Part shown: in pieces, positions 7,640 to 17,197 of the stretch
Position numbering within the stretch: position 1 is the first letter of the stretch
Layout: every line of letters starts with the position of its first letter
Assembly: GCF_006782915.1 (NCBI RefSeq)
Contig: NZ_VCNP01000044.1
Location: 62,001-126,000 of the forward strand
Source: Streptomyces calvus
GTDB taxonomy: Bacteria > Actinomycetota > Actinomycetes > Streptomycetales > Streptomycetaceae
Direction of reading: 5' to 3'
DNA: 64,000 nt
The notes under the pieces: generated by a model
What the model saw: only the letters and a program-made list of their open reading frames with translations
Databases searched by the model: none
Told to the model about the DNA's origin: nothing
Position numbers and translations under genes: made by a program

Positions 7640-8647
7640 TCACGCCCCGCGCGGTGCCGTGCTGGCCCGCTCCGTCAGGCGGGGCGGCAGCAGGGTGCGC
7701 TGCGGTACGGCGGCCCCCGCCAGCTTCCGCACCAGCAGGTGCACCGCGCGGGTGCCCAGTTCCGCGGACGGCACGGACACCGAGGTGACCGGGACCCGGG
7801 CCGAGGCGGCGACCGGGGCCGGGCAGACGGCGGTGAGCGACAGGTCACCGGGGACCCGCAGCCCGAGGTGCTCGAAGGCCTCGATCAGCGGCTCGACGAG
7901 CGGTTCGTTGTGGACCACCACCCCGGTCAGCGCGGGCAGTTCGCGCAGCAGCCGCTCGGCGATCGCGCGGGCCGCGTCCCGGCCGGTGCCACACGGGTGC
8001 ACGGCGGATGCGAGACCGTGCCGGTCGGCGGCCGCCGTGAAGCCCTCCACCAGCCGCCGCGCGAACGCGGTCCGCCGCACGTACACCTCCGGCGGCGAGC
8101 CGACCAGCGCCACCACCCGGTGCCCGAGCCGCGCCAGATGGTCCACGCACAGCTCACCGGCCGCCCGGAAGTCCAGGTCGACGCAGGTCAGGCCGTCCGG
8201 CTCGGCGGGCACACCGACCAGCACGGACGGTAAGGACCGCGAACGCAGCAACGGCAGCCGGGGATCGTGCAGTTGGACGTCCGTCACGATCACCGCATCC
8301 GCCAGCCCCGTCTCCGCGACCCGTCCGATCCCCTCCTCGCCCTCCCCCTGGGTGAGCAGCAGCACGTCGTGGTCGTGGGCGCGGGCGGCGGTGACCACCG
8401 ACACCGCGAACTCCGTCACCACCGGCACATGGATGCCCGAACGCATCGGAACCGCCAGGGCCAGCACCTTCGACCTGCGCCCGGACGCGGGCCGGCCGGC
8501 CGGCCCCGCGCGGTAGCCCAGCTCGCGCACGGCCGCCTGGACGCGGCGCCGGGTCGCGTCGGAGATCGGACGCTTGCCGCTGAGCGCGTACGAGACCGTG
8601 CTGGGGGAGACGCCGGCGCGCCGGGCCACATCCGTGATCTTCACCAT
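7640..8647 (-). CDS. LacI-family transcriptional regulator
   Basis: Repressor of 335 residues. The N-terminal LacI helix-turn-helix (VKITDVARRAGVSPSTVSYA, residues 2-21) and hinge are followed by a periplasmic-binding-protein-like ligand domain. The ligand is probably a sugar or nucleoside, but nothing in the sequence fixes it. The ATG at 8647 is placed by the conserved HTH start. A perfect 14-bp palindrome of LacI-operator type lies 45 bases upstream, suggesting autoregulation. The MFS gene upstream reads in the same direction. Confidence 0.92.
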   Translation of the reverse strand: MVKITDVARRAGVSPSTVSYALSGKRPISDATRRRVQAAVRELGYRAGPAGRPASGRRSKVLALAVPMRSGIHVPVVTEFAVSVVTAARAHDHDVLLLTQGEGEEGIGRVAETGLADAVIVTDVQLHDPRLPLLRSRSLPSVLVGVPAEPDGLTCVDLDFRAAGELCVDHLARLGHRVVALVGSPPEVYVRRTAFARRLVEGFTAAADRHGLASAVHPCGTGRDAARAIAERLLRELPALTGVVVHNEPLVEPLIEAFEHLGLRVPGDLSLTAVCPAPVAASARVPVTSVSVPSAELGTRAVHLLVRKLAGAAVPQRTLLPPRLTERASTAPRGA

Positions 8648-8691
8648 CGGGCGTCCTCGTCTGGCACTGTCCGTGGGGTTAGAAAGCGGTT

Positions 8692-8705
8692 TCGAAGCGC
8701 TTCGA
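8692..8705. promoter_or_regulatory. LacI-type operator
   Basis: Perfect palindrome TCGAAGCGCTTCGA with the central CG typical of LacI-family sites, between the MFS stop and the LacI start. A weaker half-matching palindrome (GAAAGCGGTTTC, about 8682-8693) abuts it. Confidence 0.75.
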
Positions 8706-8736
8706 CCGGTGAAGGTATGTGCGGGGCGTGGGGCCG

Positions 8737-10053
8737 TCAATGGGGTGCGCGGGAATCGGTGAAGCGGTTCGACCGCCCGAACAGGACGAGGACGGTCAGC
8801 GAGACGAGGAGCGCGGTCGCGGCCGCCGCGACGGGCACGCCGTACCCGGCCGTCGGCGAGAGGCGTTCCACGGTCCAGCCGCCGGCCGCGCTGCCGCAGG
8901 CGATCCCGCCGAGCAGGCCGGTCACCGCGAGCGTCATGCCCTCGTTCAGCCGGCCCGCGGGGGTGCGGCGCTGGACCAGGGTCATGGTGGTGACCATGGT
9001 CGGCGCGGTCGCCATACCGGCGAGCAGCAGTGCCCCCGCCAGCACCAGGAGCGAACCGGTGAGCGCCGCCGCGAGCAGCGGCAGCGCCATCAGCGCGGTC
9101 ATCGCCGCCAGGCACCACGGCAGCCGGGTCCGCGCGGACCCCGCCGGGCGCATCGCCCCGTACAGCAGGCCCGCCGCGCAGGAGCCGGCCGCCTGCAGCG
9201 CGAGCACCGCCCCGGCCGCCGTGCGGTGCCCCTGCGCGTCCGCGAACGCGATGGTCACGACCTCCATCGAGCCGAACACCGCGCCCGTCGCGAGACAGAC
9301 GGCCAGCAGCGGACGCATCCCGGGCGCCCGCAGCGGGGCCCGTCCGGCCTGCCGGTGCCCGGCCGGCGGCTCGGTCGACCGCTGGGCCGTGAACAGCACC
9401 ACACCCGTCAGCAGCAGTACGGCCCCCACCAGGGTGCCCGCCTCCGGGAAGAACGTCCCGCACAGGAAGGCCGCGAGGACCGGGCCGAGCATGAAGCACA
9501 ACTCGTCCGCGGCCTGTTCGAAGGAGTTCGCGGTGTGCAGTGCCTCGGCGTCGCCCTTCAGCAGGTGCGCCCAGCGGGCCCGGGACATCCCGCCGGTGTT
9601 GGGTGTGGTGGCGGTGGCGGCGTAGGAGGCGAACAGGGTCCAGTCGGGGGCGCCGTGACGGACGCAGAGCAGCAGCGACAGCGAGCCGAGCACGGCGAGC
9701 ACGGTGGCCGGCAGCGCCACGCGGGCCTGCCCGTGGCGGTCGACCAGGCGCGCGATCCACGGCGCGACCACCGCCGACGCCGCCAGACCGGTCGCGGTGA
9801 CGGCACCGGCGAGCGCGTACGAACCGCGGGTCCCGGCGATCATCACGACCGCGCTCACGCTGAACATGCCCATCGGCAGTCGTGCGATGAGGTTCCCGGC
9901 GGTGAACGCGCGGGTGCCGGGCAGCGCGAAGAGACGGCGGTAGGGGCCCTTCGGGCGGGAGTCGCGCCGGGTGCGCGGAGCGAAGTCGACGGCGACCAGG
10001 GTGTCGGCGGTGACCGTGAACAGGGGAGTGTCCCGGGAGGTGGGCTGAGGCAT
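8737..10053 (-). CDS. MFS transporter
   Basis: Integral membrane transporter of 438 residues with about 12 hydrophobic segments and the MFS loop signature (ARLVDRHGQARVALP). Family members of this type export small molecules or drugs; the substrate is not visible. I chose the ATG at 10053 (MPQPTSRD) over an upstream start that would run into the divergent LysR promoter. It is divergent from a LysR gene 83 bases away, which probably regulates it, and the LacI gene follows downstream. Confidence 0.88.
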   Translation of the reverse strand: MPQPTSRDTPLFTVTADTLVAVDFAPRTRRDSRPKGPYRRLFALPGTRAFTAGNLIARLPMGMFSVSAVVMIAGTRGSYALAGAVTATGLAASAVVAPWIARLVDRHGQARVALPATVLAVLGSLSLLLCVRHGAPDWTLFASYAATATTPNTGGMSRARWAHLLKGDAEALHTANSFEQAADELCFMLGPVLAAFLCGTFFPEAGTLVGAVLLLTGVVLFTAQRSTEPPAGHRQAGRAPLRAPGMRPLLAVCLATGAVFGSMEVVTIAFADAQGHRTAAGAVLALQAAGSCAAGLLYGAMRPAGSARTRLPWCLAAMTALMALPLLAAALTGSLLVLAGALLLAGMATAPTMVTTMTLVQRRTPAGRLNEGMTLAVTGLLGGIACGSAAGGWTVERLSPTAGYGVPVAAAATALLVSLTVLVLFGRSNRFTDSRAPH

Positions 10054-10136
10054 GCGTCCACCGTCGTCGCGGGCCGGGCGGATCGTCCAACACCTTCCCG
10101 GCACCCATTCACGCACCTGTGTTGTAAGTTCGCGGG

Positions 10137-11099
10137 ATGCCCGCCTCCATGGAACCCCGGCTGCTGCGCGCCTTCGTGACCGTCGCCGAGGAACTGCACT
10201 TCACCCGCGCCGCCATGCGCCTGTACGTCGCCCAGCAGGCGCTCAGCCGGGACGTGCGCCGGCTGGAGCGGGAACTGGGCAGCGAACTGTTCGTCCGCAC
10301 CACCCGCCAGGTGACGCTCACCGCCGACGGCGAACGCCTGCTGCCGTACGCCCGCGCCGTGCTCCAGGCGCAGGACGACCTGCTCGCCGCCGCCGGGCAG
10401 GCGCGGCCGCTGCTGGTGGACCTCAACTCCCCGGGCCTGAAGACCCCGCGCCGGGTGCTGTACCGGGCCCGTGAACTCACGCCCGGACACGAGCTGATGG
10501 CCCGCTACGAGAGCGGACTGACCTGGGCGGTCGGGGAGTTGCTCGCGGGACGGCTCGACGCGTCGTTCGGGCGGTTCGCCGGGCTGGCCCCCGCCCTGCG
10601 CGCCGGGCTCGGCCACCAGCCGGTGCGCCTGGAGCCGATGGCGATCGTGCTGCCCGAGGACCACCCACTGGCGGCACGGGTCGAGGTGCCGCTGGCCGCG
10701 CTGGCCGGCGAGACCGTCTACGCCGGGGCCGGCAATCCGCGGACGCCGGAGTGGACGGACCTGGCGCGGCAGTTGTTCGACGGGCGCGGCATCGCGCTCG
10801 CGCCGCCAGCGCCGCTGGCCGTCGGCGATGAGGAGTTCCAGCGGATCATGGCAAGGACGCGGCACCCGATCCTCGCCGTGGTGGACTTCCCGCCGCTGCC
10901 CTCGACGGTGCTGCGGCCGCTGGTGGATCCGGTGCCGCTGTCGCCGGTGTCGTTGGTGTGGCGCAAGGGCCTGGTCCATCCCGCCCTGGACGCCCTGCGC
11001 AGGGCCGCGGCGGACGTCGCGGAGGAGGACGGGTGGCTGCGGGCACCGCACGGGGGATGGATTCCGGCCAGCGATGCGAGGGCGATGGAGTGCCGGTGA
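10137..11099 (+). CDS. LysR-family transcriptional regulator
   Basis: 320 residues. The N-terminal winged HTH (residues about 6-65, with FTRAAMRLYVAQQALSRDV) is followed by a LysR effector domain. LysR proteins usually control the gene divergent from them, here the MFS transporter, through sites in the shared 83-base gap. The ligand is unknown. Leader length appears very short. Confidence 0.92.
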   Translation: MPASMEPRLLRAFVTVAEELHFTRAAMRLYVAQQALSRDVRRLERELGSELFVRTTRQVTLTADGERLLPYARAVLQAQDDLLAAAGQARPLLVDLNSPGLKTPRRVLYRARELTPGHELMARYESGLTWAVGELLAGRLDASFGRFAGLAPALRAGLGHQPVRLEPMAIVLPEDHPLAARVEVPLAALAGETVYAGAGNPRTPEWTDLARQLFDGRGIALAPPAPLAVGDEEFQRIMARTRHPILAVVDFPPLPSTVLRPLVDPVPLSPVSLVWRKGLVHPALDALRRAAADVAEEDGWLRAPHGGWIPASDARAMECR

Positions 11100-11272
11100 G
11101 GTCCGGCCACCGAGCAGATGGGCACAGCGCCCGCACATGACCTTCGCATGCGCTACATTCGTCGCCCGAGCACAGTGCGATGAACGGGGCGCTCGGAGCG
11201 GGTGGGGGTCCGCTCCGTCGGCGGGTGCTCAGGTCGAACGCGCACCCGGAACGGTCCCGTGGGGGGAAGTGC

Positions 11273-12634
11273 GTGCGCGTGGAAAAGTGGCGAGAAGACG
11301 CCCAACCAGAACGGCCCGAGTCCGCTGAGCTCGACGGGTGGTTCCCGCAGAACGCCTCCCACCCGGCCGTACCGCGGGATCGCGCGGAACGGTCCGGGAG
11401 CCCGGCCGACGATCCTTGGGACGCCGAACGCACCACGGCCCTGCGCATTCCCCGTCCACGCACCGGACTCCCGGGCACCGGTGCGCCCGGCCCCGCCGCC
11501 GAGGACGGCGCGCGCGGTGCCGCCGGAGGCCACCCCGGGCCGGTCGGCTCCCCGAACCGCACGCCCTGGGCCGCCGCGGCCCACCCCGGAGCCCCCGGCA
11601 CCCCGGCGCCGGCGCCCCGTACCGCGAACCGCTTCCCGACGGACCGCTTCCCCACGGCCTCCGCCCCGACGAACCGCTTCCCCGCGGCTTCCGCCCCCGC
11701 GGACCGCTTCCCCGCGGCTTCCGCCCCGACGTCCCCTCTGCCCACGCCCCCTTCGCCCACGCCCCCCTTCCCCACGTCCTACGCCCCCACGTCCTACGCC
11801 CCCACCTCCCCCTCCCCGGCGGACGTTCGCGTCCCCGTTCGTGATCCCTGGCGGGAGGCGGACGCGGAGGACGTCATGGCGACTCGTACGGACGCGGAGG
11901 ACGTCGTGGCGGCTCGTACGGACGCGGAGGACGTCGTGGCGACGCACGACCCGCACGAGGTGACCGTGCAGCTCGACGCCGTGTGCATAGGCGACGGCGG
12001 TGTGCTGCGCCGATCGCCGGGCGGGCCGGGCGGTGCCGGGCCGGACGGCTCCGGCGGCGGGCCGGTGTTCGTCGACGAGTCCGGGCGCCGCATCCAGCTC
12101 TACCGCCGTATCGGCATAGCCGTCGGCCTCGCCTGCGCCGGATACGCGGCCGTCATGGTCGCCACGCTGCTGTCCGGCAACTCCGACGCCCCGTGGATGC
12201 CCGTACCGGGCCAGGAACAGAAGCCCGCCGGTCAGGTCGAGCCGACGCCGCAGCCGGCGCGGACGGACACCGTCCCCGGCGCCACCCTCGCGCCCGATGC
12301 CACCCCGACCACCACGGCCCCCGCGCTCCCCGCGTCCGGAGCCACCGTCCCCGCGACCGGCGCGACCGGCGCGACCGAAGCGACCGGCGACCCGGACGCC
12401 GCCGGCCCGGCAACCACGCCGGCCCGGAGCGAGACCCGGCCGGTCACCGGAGGCGACGGGACCACCTCCACGACCCCGGACACGATCGCGACCACCCGCT
12501 CCGTCGGCCCGGACCCCCTCACCACCGCACCCACCGGCGGCGGTGACGCCGCCGGCACCGACGACCGCGCCGCCGCCCCGCGGGCCGTCGCGGTCGAGGA
12601 CCCCGCCGCACCTTCCCCGGGGAACGTCCTCTGA
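11273..12634 (+). CDS. matA: MatA-like low-complexity membrane protein
   Basis: First gene of the polysaccharide operon, about 453 residues. A long N-terminal part (to about residue 280) is Pro/Ala-rich and contains repeats (NRFPTDRFPT type; three DAEDV units). One membrane helix follows (IGIAVGLACAGYAAVMVATL), then an outer Pro/Thr/Ala-rich tail. No enzyme domain is recognised. In S. coelicolor and S. lividans the gene before matB is matA, needed for mycelial pellet formation; the symbol rests on position, not on a motif. The start is GTG at 11273 or 11279, both near a GGGGGGAAG ribosome site. Its TGA overlaps the matB ATG. Confidence 0.65.
   Translation: MRVEKWREDAQPERPESAELDGWFPQNASHPAVPRDRAERSGSPADDPWDAERTTALRIPRPRTGLPGTGAPGPAAEDGARGAAGGHPGPVGSPNRTPWAAAAHPGAPGTPAPAPRTANRFPTDRFPTASAPTNRFPAASAPADRFPAASAPTSPLPTPPSPTPPFPTSYAPTSYAPTSPSPADVRVPVRDPWREADAEDVMATRTDAEDVVAARTDAEDVVATHDPHEVTVQLDAVCIGDGGVLRRSPGGPGGAGPDGSGGGPVFVDESGRRIQLYRRIGIAVGLACAGYAAVMVATLLSGNSDAPWMPVPGQEQKPAGQVEPTPQPARTDTVPGATLAPDATPTTTAPALPASGATVPATGATGATEATGDPDAAGPATTPARSETRPVTGGDGTTSTTPDTIATTRSVGPDPLTTAPTGGGDAAGTDDRAAAPRAVAVEDPAAPSPGNVL
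11861..11950 (+). repeat. 30-bp tandem repeats inside matA
   Basis: Three units at 11861, 11891 and 11921 share GACGCGGAGGACGTC and encode the repeated DAEDV(M/V)A segment. The third diverges after 20 bases. Because the unit is 30 bases, copy changes keep the frame. Confidence 0.9.
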
Positions 12635-14835
12635 TGGCATCTGGCACCCACCGCCGGCGGGCCGCCCGCCCCGTCCGTGCCGCCTCCCGGCGCCGGCGCG
12701 TCCCGCTGCGCCTGCTGCTTCCGCTGCTCGTCCTCGTCGCCCTGGCCGCGATGCTCATGCTGCGCGGCTACGTGCACAGCGAGATCCTCGCCGACCACCG
12801 CGTCCAGAGCCCCGCCCCCACCACCCGGGTGCCCGAGGAGATCCTCGAGGGCGGCCCGGTCATCGACGCCCGCGCAGGCAACGCCAAGAGCCTGAGCGTG
12901 CCCGACCACCACCTCGTCCTCACCTTCGACGACGGCCCGGACCCCACCTGGACGCCGAAGGTGCTCGACGTGCTGAAGAAGCACGACGCGCACGCCGTCT
13001 TCTTCGTCACCGGCACCATGGCCTCCCGCCACCCGGACCTCGTCCGGCGCATGGTCGACGAGGGCCACGAGATCGGCCTGCACACCTTCAACCACCCCGA
13101 CCTGGCCCTGCAGTCCACGCAGCGCATCGACTGGGAGCTGTCGCAGAACCAGCTGGCGATCACCGGCGCCGCCGGCATCCGCACCTCGCTGTTCCGCCCG
13201 CCGTACTCCTCCTTCGCCGATGCCATGGACAACGAGACCTGGCCGGTCACCCGGTACATCGGCAGCCGCGGCTACCTCACCGTCGTCAACAACACCGACA
13301 GCGAGGACTGGAAGCGGCCCGGCGTCGACGAGATCATCCGCCGCGCCACGCCCGAGGGCGGCGAGGGCGCCATCGTGCTGATGCACGACTCCGGCGGCGA
13401 CCGCAGCCAGACCGTCGCGGCCCTCGACAGGTTCCTGCCCGATTTGAAGGAGAAGGGCTACGAGTTCGGCAACCTGACCGAGGCCCTGGACGCGCCCAGC
13501 GCGCACAGCCCGGTCACCGGTGTCGACCTGTGGAAGGGCAAGGCGTGGATCTTCCTGGTCCAGGCCTCGGAGGGGATCACCGACGTCCTCGTGGCCGGCC
13601 TGGCGATCGTCGGCACCCTGGTCATCGGCCGCTTCGTGCTGATGCTGCTCCTCTCCGGCGCCCACGCCCGCCGGGTCCGCCGCAGGAACTTCCGCTGGGG
13701 CCCGCCGGTCACCGAACCGGTGACGGTGCTGGTCCCGGCGTACAACGAGGCCAAGTGCATCGAGAACACCGTCCGTTCCCTGACGGCGAGCGACCACCCG
13801 ATCGAGGTGCTCGTCGTCGACGACGGCTCCACCGACGGCACCGCCCGCATCGTCGAGGCGATGGGCCTGCCGAACGTCCGGGTGATCCGCCAGCTCAACG
13901 CGGGCAAACCCGCCGCGCTCAACCGGGGCCTGGCGAACGCCCGGTACGACATCGTCGTGATGATGGACGGCGACACCGTCTTCGAGCCGTCCACCGTCCG
14001 CGAACTCGTCCAGCCGTTCGGCGACCCGCGGGTCGGCGCCGTGGCGGGCAACGCCAAGGTCGGCAACAAGGACAGCCTCATCGGCGCCTGGCAGCACATC
14101 GAGTACGTGATGGGCTTCAACCTGGACCGCCGCATGTACGACATCCTCGGCTGCATGCCGACCATCCCCGGCGCGGTCGGCGCCTTCCGCCGCTCCGCGC
14201 TGGAGCCCATCGGCGGCATGAGCGACGACACCCTCGCCGAGGACACCGACGTCACCATGGCGCTGCACCGCGCCGGCTGGCGCGTGGTCTACGCCGAGAA
14301 CGCCCGCGCCTGGACCGAGGCCCCGGAGACCGTCCAGCAGCTGTGGTCCCAGCGCTACCGCTGGTCGTACGGCACCATGCAGGCCATCTGGAAGCACCGC
14401 CGCGCGGTCGTCGAGAAGGGCCCCTCGGGCCGTTTCGGCCGCGTCGGCCTGCCGTTCGTCTCCCTGTTCATGGTCCTGGCCCCTCTGCTGGCGCCGCTGA
14501 TCGACGTCTTCCTGCTGTACGGCCTCGTGTTCGGCCCGACCCGCGAGACGATCCTCGCGTGGCTGGGCGTCCTGGCCGTCCAGGCGGTCTGCGCGGCGTA
14601 CGCCTTCCACCTGGACCGCGAGCCCATGACCCACCTCGTCTCGCTGCCCCTGCAGCAGATCCTCTACCGCCAGCTCATGTACGTCGTGCTCCTCCAGTCC
14701 TGGATCACCGCGCTCACCGGCGGCCGCCTGCGCTGGCAGAAGCTGCGGCGCACGGGCGGGGTGTCGGCTCCGCCCGGCGGGGACGGCCCTGCCGCACGGC
14801 AGCCGAACGCCGTGGGCGCGAGGCCGGCCGGTTGA
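12634..14835 (+). CDS. matB: Bifunctional polysaccharide deacetylase / GT2 synthase (PNAG-type)
   Basis: 733 residues in two halves. After a basic N-terminus and a membrane helix (about 27-48) comes an extracellular NodB deacetylase domain: TFDDGPD with Asp99/Asp100, His150 and His154, and LMHDSGG. A membrane helix (about 320-345) leads to a GT2 domain with VVDDGSTDG (about 396), MDGD (about 445) and QRYRW (573-577), then more membrane helices. The cytoplasmic half would polymerise N-acetylglucosamine and the outer half deacetylate it. In Streptomyces, MatAB makes a poly-beta-1,6-GlcNAc-like polymer that glues hyphae into pellets (published). The TGATG overlap with matA means translational coupling. 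Confidence 0.9.
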   Translation: MASGTHRRRAARPVRAASRRRRVPLRLLLPLLVLVALAAMLMLRGYVHSEILADHRVQSPAPTTRVPEEILEGGPVIDARAGNAKSLSVPDHHLVLTFDDGPDPTWTPKVLDVLKKHDAHAVFFVTGTMASRHPDLVRRMVDEGHEIGLHTFNHPDLALQSTQRIDWELSQNQLAITGAAGIRTSLFRPPYSSFADAMDNETWPVTRYIGSRGYLTVVNNTDSEDWKRPGVDEIIRRATPEGGEGAIVLMHDSGGDRSQTVAALDRFLPDLKEKGYEFGNLTEALDAPSAHSPVTGVDLWKGKAWIFLVQASEGITDVLVAGLAIVGTLVIGRFVLMLLLSGAHARRVRRRNFRWGPPVTEPVTVLVPAYNEAKCIENTVRSLTASDHPIEVLVVDDGSTDGTARIVEAMGLPNVRVIRQLNAGKPAALNRGLANARYDIVVMMDGDTVFEPSTVRELVQPFGDPRVGAVAGNAKVGNKDSLIGAWQHIEYVMGFNLDRRMYDILGCMPTIPGAVGAFRRSALEPIGGMSDDTLAEDTDVTMALHRAGWRVVYAENARAWTEAPETVQQLWSQRYRWSYGTMQAIWKHRRAVVEKGPSGRFGRVGLPFVSLFMVLAPLLAPLIDVFLLYGLVFGPTRETILAWLGVLAVQAVCAAYAFHLDREPMTHLVSLPLQQILYRQLMYVVLLQSWITALTGGRLRWQKLRRTGGVSAPPGGDGPAARQPNAVGARPAG

Positions 14836-14882
14836 GCACCCCGCCCGCCGAGCCGGCCCGAACACCGCCGGGAACCACCGCA

Positions 14883-16127
14883 ATGGACACCATGCCTGCC
14901 ACGCCCGCACCCCGCAGCGCCCCGCACGCGCCCGCCACCCACCGTCCCACCACTCCGGCCACCGGGACGGACCCCGACGGGCCGCCCGCCCCGCCGGGGA
15001 AACAGCCGGGCCGTGCGGGCGGCCGGGACCGCTACTTCGACCTGCTGCGGGCGGTGGCCCTGTTCCGGGTGGTCCTCTACCACCTGATGGGCTGGGCCTG
15101 GCTGCCCGTCGTCTTCCCGTCGATGGGCGTGATGTTCGCCCTCGCCGGCCACCTCATGGCCCGCTCCCTGAAGCGGCCCGCCGTGCAGGTCCTCCGGGGC
15201 CGGATGCGCCGGCTGCTGCCGCCGCTGTGGCTGCTCGGCGCGATCGGCGTGACGGGCATGCTGGCCCAGGGCTGGAGCCCGGACGACGACGGACACCCCG
15301 GCTGGTGGTTCCTCCACCTCGGCTTCTGGGTGCTGCCGCTGAGCGACCCGCCCCACGCCGAAGGCGTCGCCGGCATTCCGGGCGTGCTCGGCGAGGACTG
15401 GGCCGCCGAACTCGCCGGACCGCTCTGGTACGTCCGCGCCTACCTCTGGTTCGTGCTGCTGTCGCCGTTCCTGCTGAAGTCGCTGCGCGCGGTGCCGTGG
15501 GCGACGGTCGCCGCACCGCTCGCCCTGTCCGCCGCCCTGGAGTTCGGCCTGCTCACGCTGCCCGGTGAGCGGATCGACTCGGCCGTCACCGACTTCGGCA
15601 CCTTCGGCGCCTGCTGGATCCTCGGCATGGCCCACCAGCAGGGCCTGCTGCGCCGCATCCCGCGGTACGCCGTGCCGTGCCTCGCGGCCGTCGTCGCCGG
15701 CCTCGGCCTCTGGTACGCCCTGCGCCAGGACTTCGGGACCGGCCACGACCTCGACTCGCTGCCCTTCGCCCAGGCCCTGTGGTCCTTCGGGACGGTGCTG
15801 CTGCTCCTGCACCTCAGCCCCTCGTGGGCCGAGTGGCCGCGCCGGCTGCGCCGCTGGGACCGGCTGATCACCCTGCTCAACTCCCGCGCGGTGACGGTCT
15901 ACCTGTGGCACAACGTGTGCATCCTGGTCGCCGCGACGCTCTACGACCGGCTGTGGGGCTTCGAGACGCTGGAGCTGCACGTGCCCTGGCTGCTGGAGAG
16001 TTCCTGGCCGGTGCTGGCGCTCACGTGGATCCTGATCGCCGGCTGCGTGGTCGCCTTCGGCTGGGCGGAGGACCTGGCGGCCCGACGCAGGCCCCGGCTG
16101 TGGCCGGACGGTCCGGTACCGCGTTGA
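14883..16127 (+). CDS. Membrane acyltransferase (acyltransferase-3 family)
   Basis: 414 residues, about ten membrane helices, with the acyltransferase-3 start DLLRAVALFRVVLYHLMGW, whose His67 is the family's likely catalytic His. Such proteins O-acylate cell-surface sugars. As the third gene of the matAB operon it may modify that polymer, comparable in position to icaC of Staphylococcus (inference). I list the ATG at 14883. A TTG at 14832 overlaps the matB stop (TTGA) in the same frame and could be the true coupled start, adding 17 residues. Confidence 0.85.
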   Translation: MDTMPATPAPRSAPHAPATHRPTTPATGTDPDGPPAPPGKQPGRAGGRDRYFDLLRAVALFRVVLYHLMGWAWLPVVFPSMGVMFALAGHLMARSLKRPAVQVLRGRMRRLLPPLWLLGAIGVTGMLAQGWSPDDDGHPGWWFLHLGFWVLPLSDPPHAEGVAGIPGVLGEDWAAELAGPLWYVRAYLWFVLLSPFLLKSLRAVPWATVAAPLALSAALEFGLLTLPGERIDSAVTDFGTFGACWILGMAHQQGLLRRIPRYAVPCLAAVVAGLGLWYALRQDFGTGHDLDSLPFAQALWSFGTVLLLLHLSPSWAEWPRRLRRWDRLITLLNSRAVTVYLWHNVCILVAATLYDRLWGFETLELHVPWLLESSWPVLALTWILIAGCVVAFGWAEDLAARRRPRLWPDGPVPR

Positions 16128-16202
16128 CGCACGCGCGTGCGAGACTGCCCCGGTTGCGACAGTGAACCGGGTGGCCGGTGACGGGGTGGGGAGCGGGCGC
16201 GG

Positions 16203-17129
16203 ATGAGCAGGCGGCAGACGCAGAAGATGCTGCGGTTGATGGCGAGCGGGGAGCCGGTCGAGGTCGCCAGCCCGATGGCGTCCGTGAAGAAGCTCGCCAA
16301 ACTCGCCTTCATCGCCCAGCAGTTCGGCTACGAGTACGCCGACGTCCGGCAGGGCGGCGCCAACAACAGCCAGCTGAAGATGCTGATCGTGCCCGACCCG
16401 AGTCCGCAGGCCCGCGCCCGCGCCGCGCAGAACTGGGCCCAGTACCCGAACGCGTCGGACGGCGTCTCCCTGCCGCCGCTCGTGCCGGACGCCTTCGAAC
16501 TGCTCAAGGCCCGCATCAACTTCGACCTCACCGGCAAGAGCGCCGAGAAGCGGATGGGTTACGGCGCGATCGGTGTCTCCGTCGGCTGCGTCGTCATGGC
16601 GTACCAGGCGGGCGGCCGGTCCTCGGACTTCGTCGTCGCGGGCGCGGTGTGGCTCGGCCTCATGGCCATCCTCGGTGTCGGCTTCGTCGTCAACCGCAAG
16701 CGCAACGCCACGTTCGCGGCCCGGTTGCAGGCCGCCGGGTTCGCCCCGGTGACGGACGAGACCGGCCGGGTCCGCCACCTGCCCCCGGGCGGCCTGCTGC
16801 CGGGCCACGGCAACCCGTTCGCCGACGGCCCGTACGGCGGCGCCCCCGCCGCGACTCCCGGCCCCGGCCGGCCCCACCAGCCCCACCAGCCCCCGATGCC
16901 GTACCCCCCCCAGGCCCCGACCCCGTACGCCCCCCAGGCCCCGACCCCGTACGCCCCCCACGCCCCGGCCGCCTACGGCACCCCGCCCGCGCCCGCCCCG
17001 TACGGCACCCCGCCCCAGCCCCCGGCCCCGGCGCCCGGCCCCTACGCCCCGCAGCAGCCCCCGTACGGGCAGCCCGCCCAGCCGCCCTACCCGCAGCAGA
17101 ACCCCCACTGGCAGCCCCCGCAGCGCTAG
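16203..17129 (+). CDS. Membrane protein with Pro-rich tail, unknown function
   Basis: 308 residues. A basic N-terminal cytoplasmic part (about 1-118) is followed by two membrane helices (about 120-160), a short loop and a long Pro/Tyr/Ala-rich tail of PYAPQAPT-like repeats (about 220-308). No catalytic motif is seen. Streptomyces has many such proteins; the tail may bind partners or span the wall. It is 75 bases after the acyltransferase and could be in the same transcript. Confidence 0.75.
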   Translation: MSRRQTQKMLRLMASGEPVEVASPMASVKKLAKLAFIAQQFGYEYADVRQGGANNSQLKMLIVPDPSPQARARAAQNWAQYPNASDGVSLPPLVPDAFELLKARINFDLTGKSAEKRMGYGAIGVSVGCVVMAYQAGGRSSDFVVAGAVWLGLMAILGVGFVVNRKRNATFAARLQAAGFAPVTDETGRVRHLPPGGLLPGHGNPFADGPYGGAPAATPGPGRPHQPHQPPMPYPPQAPTPYAPQAPTPYAPHAPAAYGTPPAPAPYGTPPQPPAPAPGPYAPQQPPYGQPAQPPYPQQNPHWQPPQR

Positions 17130-17197
17130 GGGCTGTCGTTCGGATCATCCCGGCTGGGAGGTGCGGTACCTTCCGGGCCGATCCGAACGACAGGCCC
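17130..17197. repeat. Long imperfect palindrome (MITE-like or terminator)
   Basis: Arms CTGTCGTTCGGAT (17133-17145) and its exact complement (17181-17193) are extended outward by GGG/CCC with one bulged base. The 35-base interior has its own weak GGAGGT/ACCTTCC pairing. It begins right after the stop codon of the Pro-rich gene. It could act as a terminator, but the long exact arms also look like the ends of a small non-autonomous element. Confidence 0.6.

Noticed and set aside
7640..10108. One 822-residue frame covering the LacI and MFS genes on the minus strand
   Set aside because: Only the LacI part is conserved. The rest of that frame is the wrong frame of the MFS gene, and the LacI HTH has a proper start at 8647.
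12297..16127. 1,276-residue frame from matA to the acyltransferase
   Set aside because: Upstream of about 14832 it is a shadow of matA and matB. Conservation begins at the acyltransferase.
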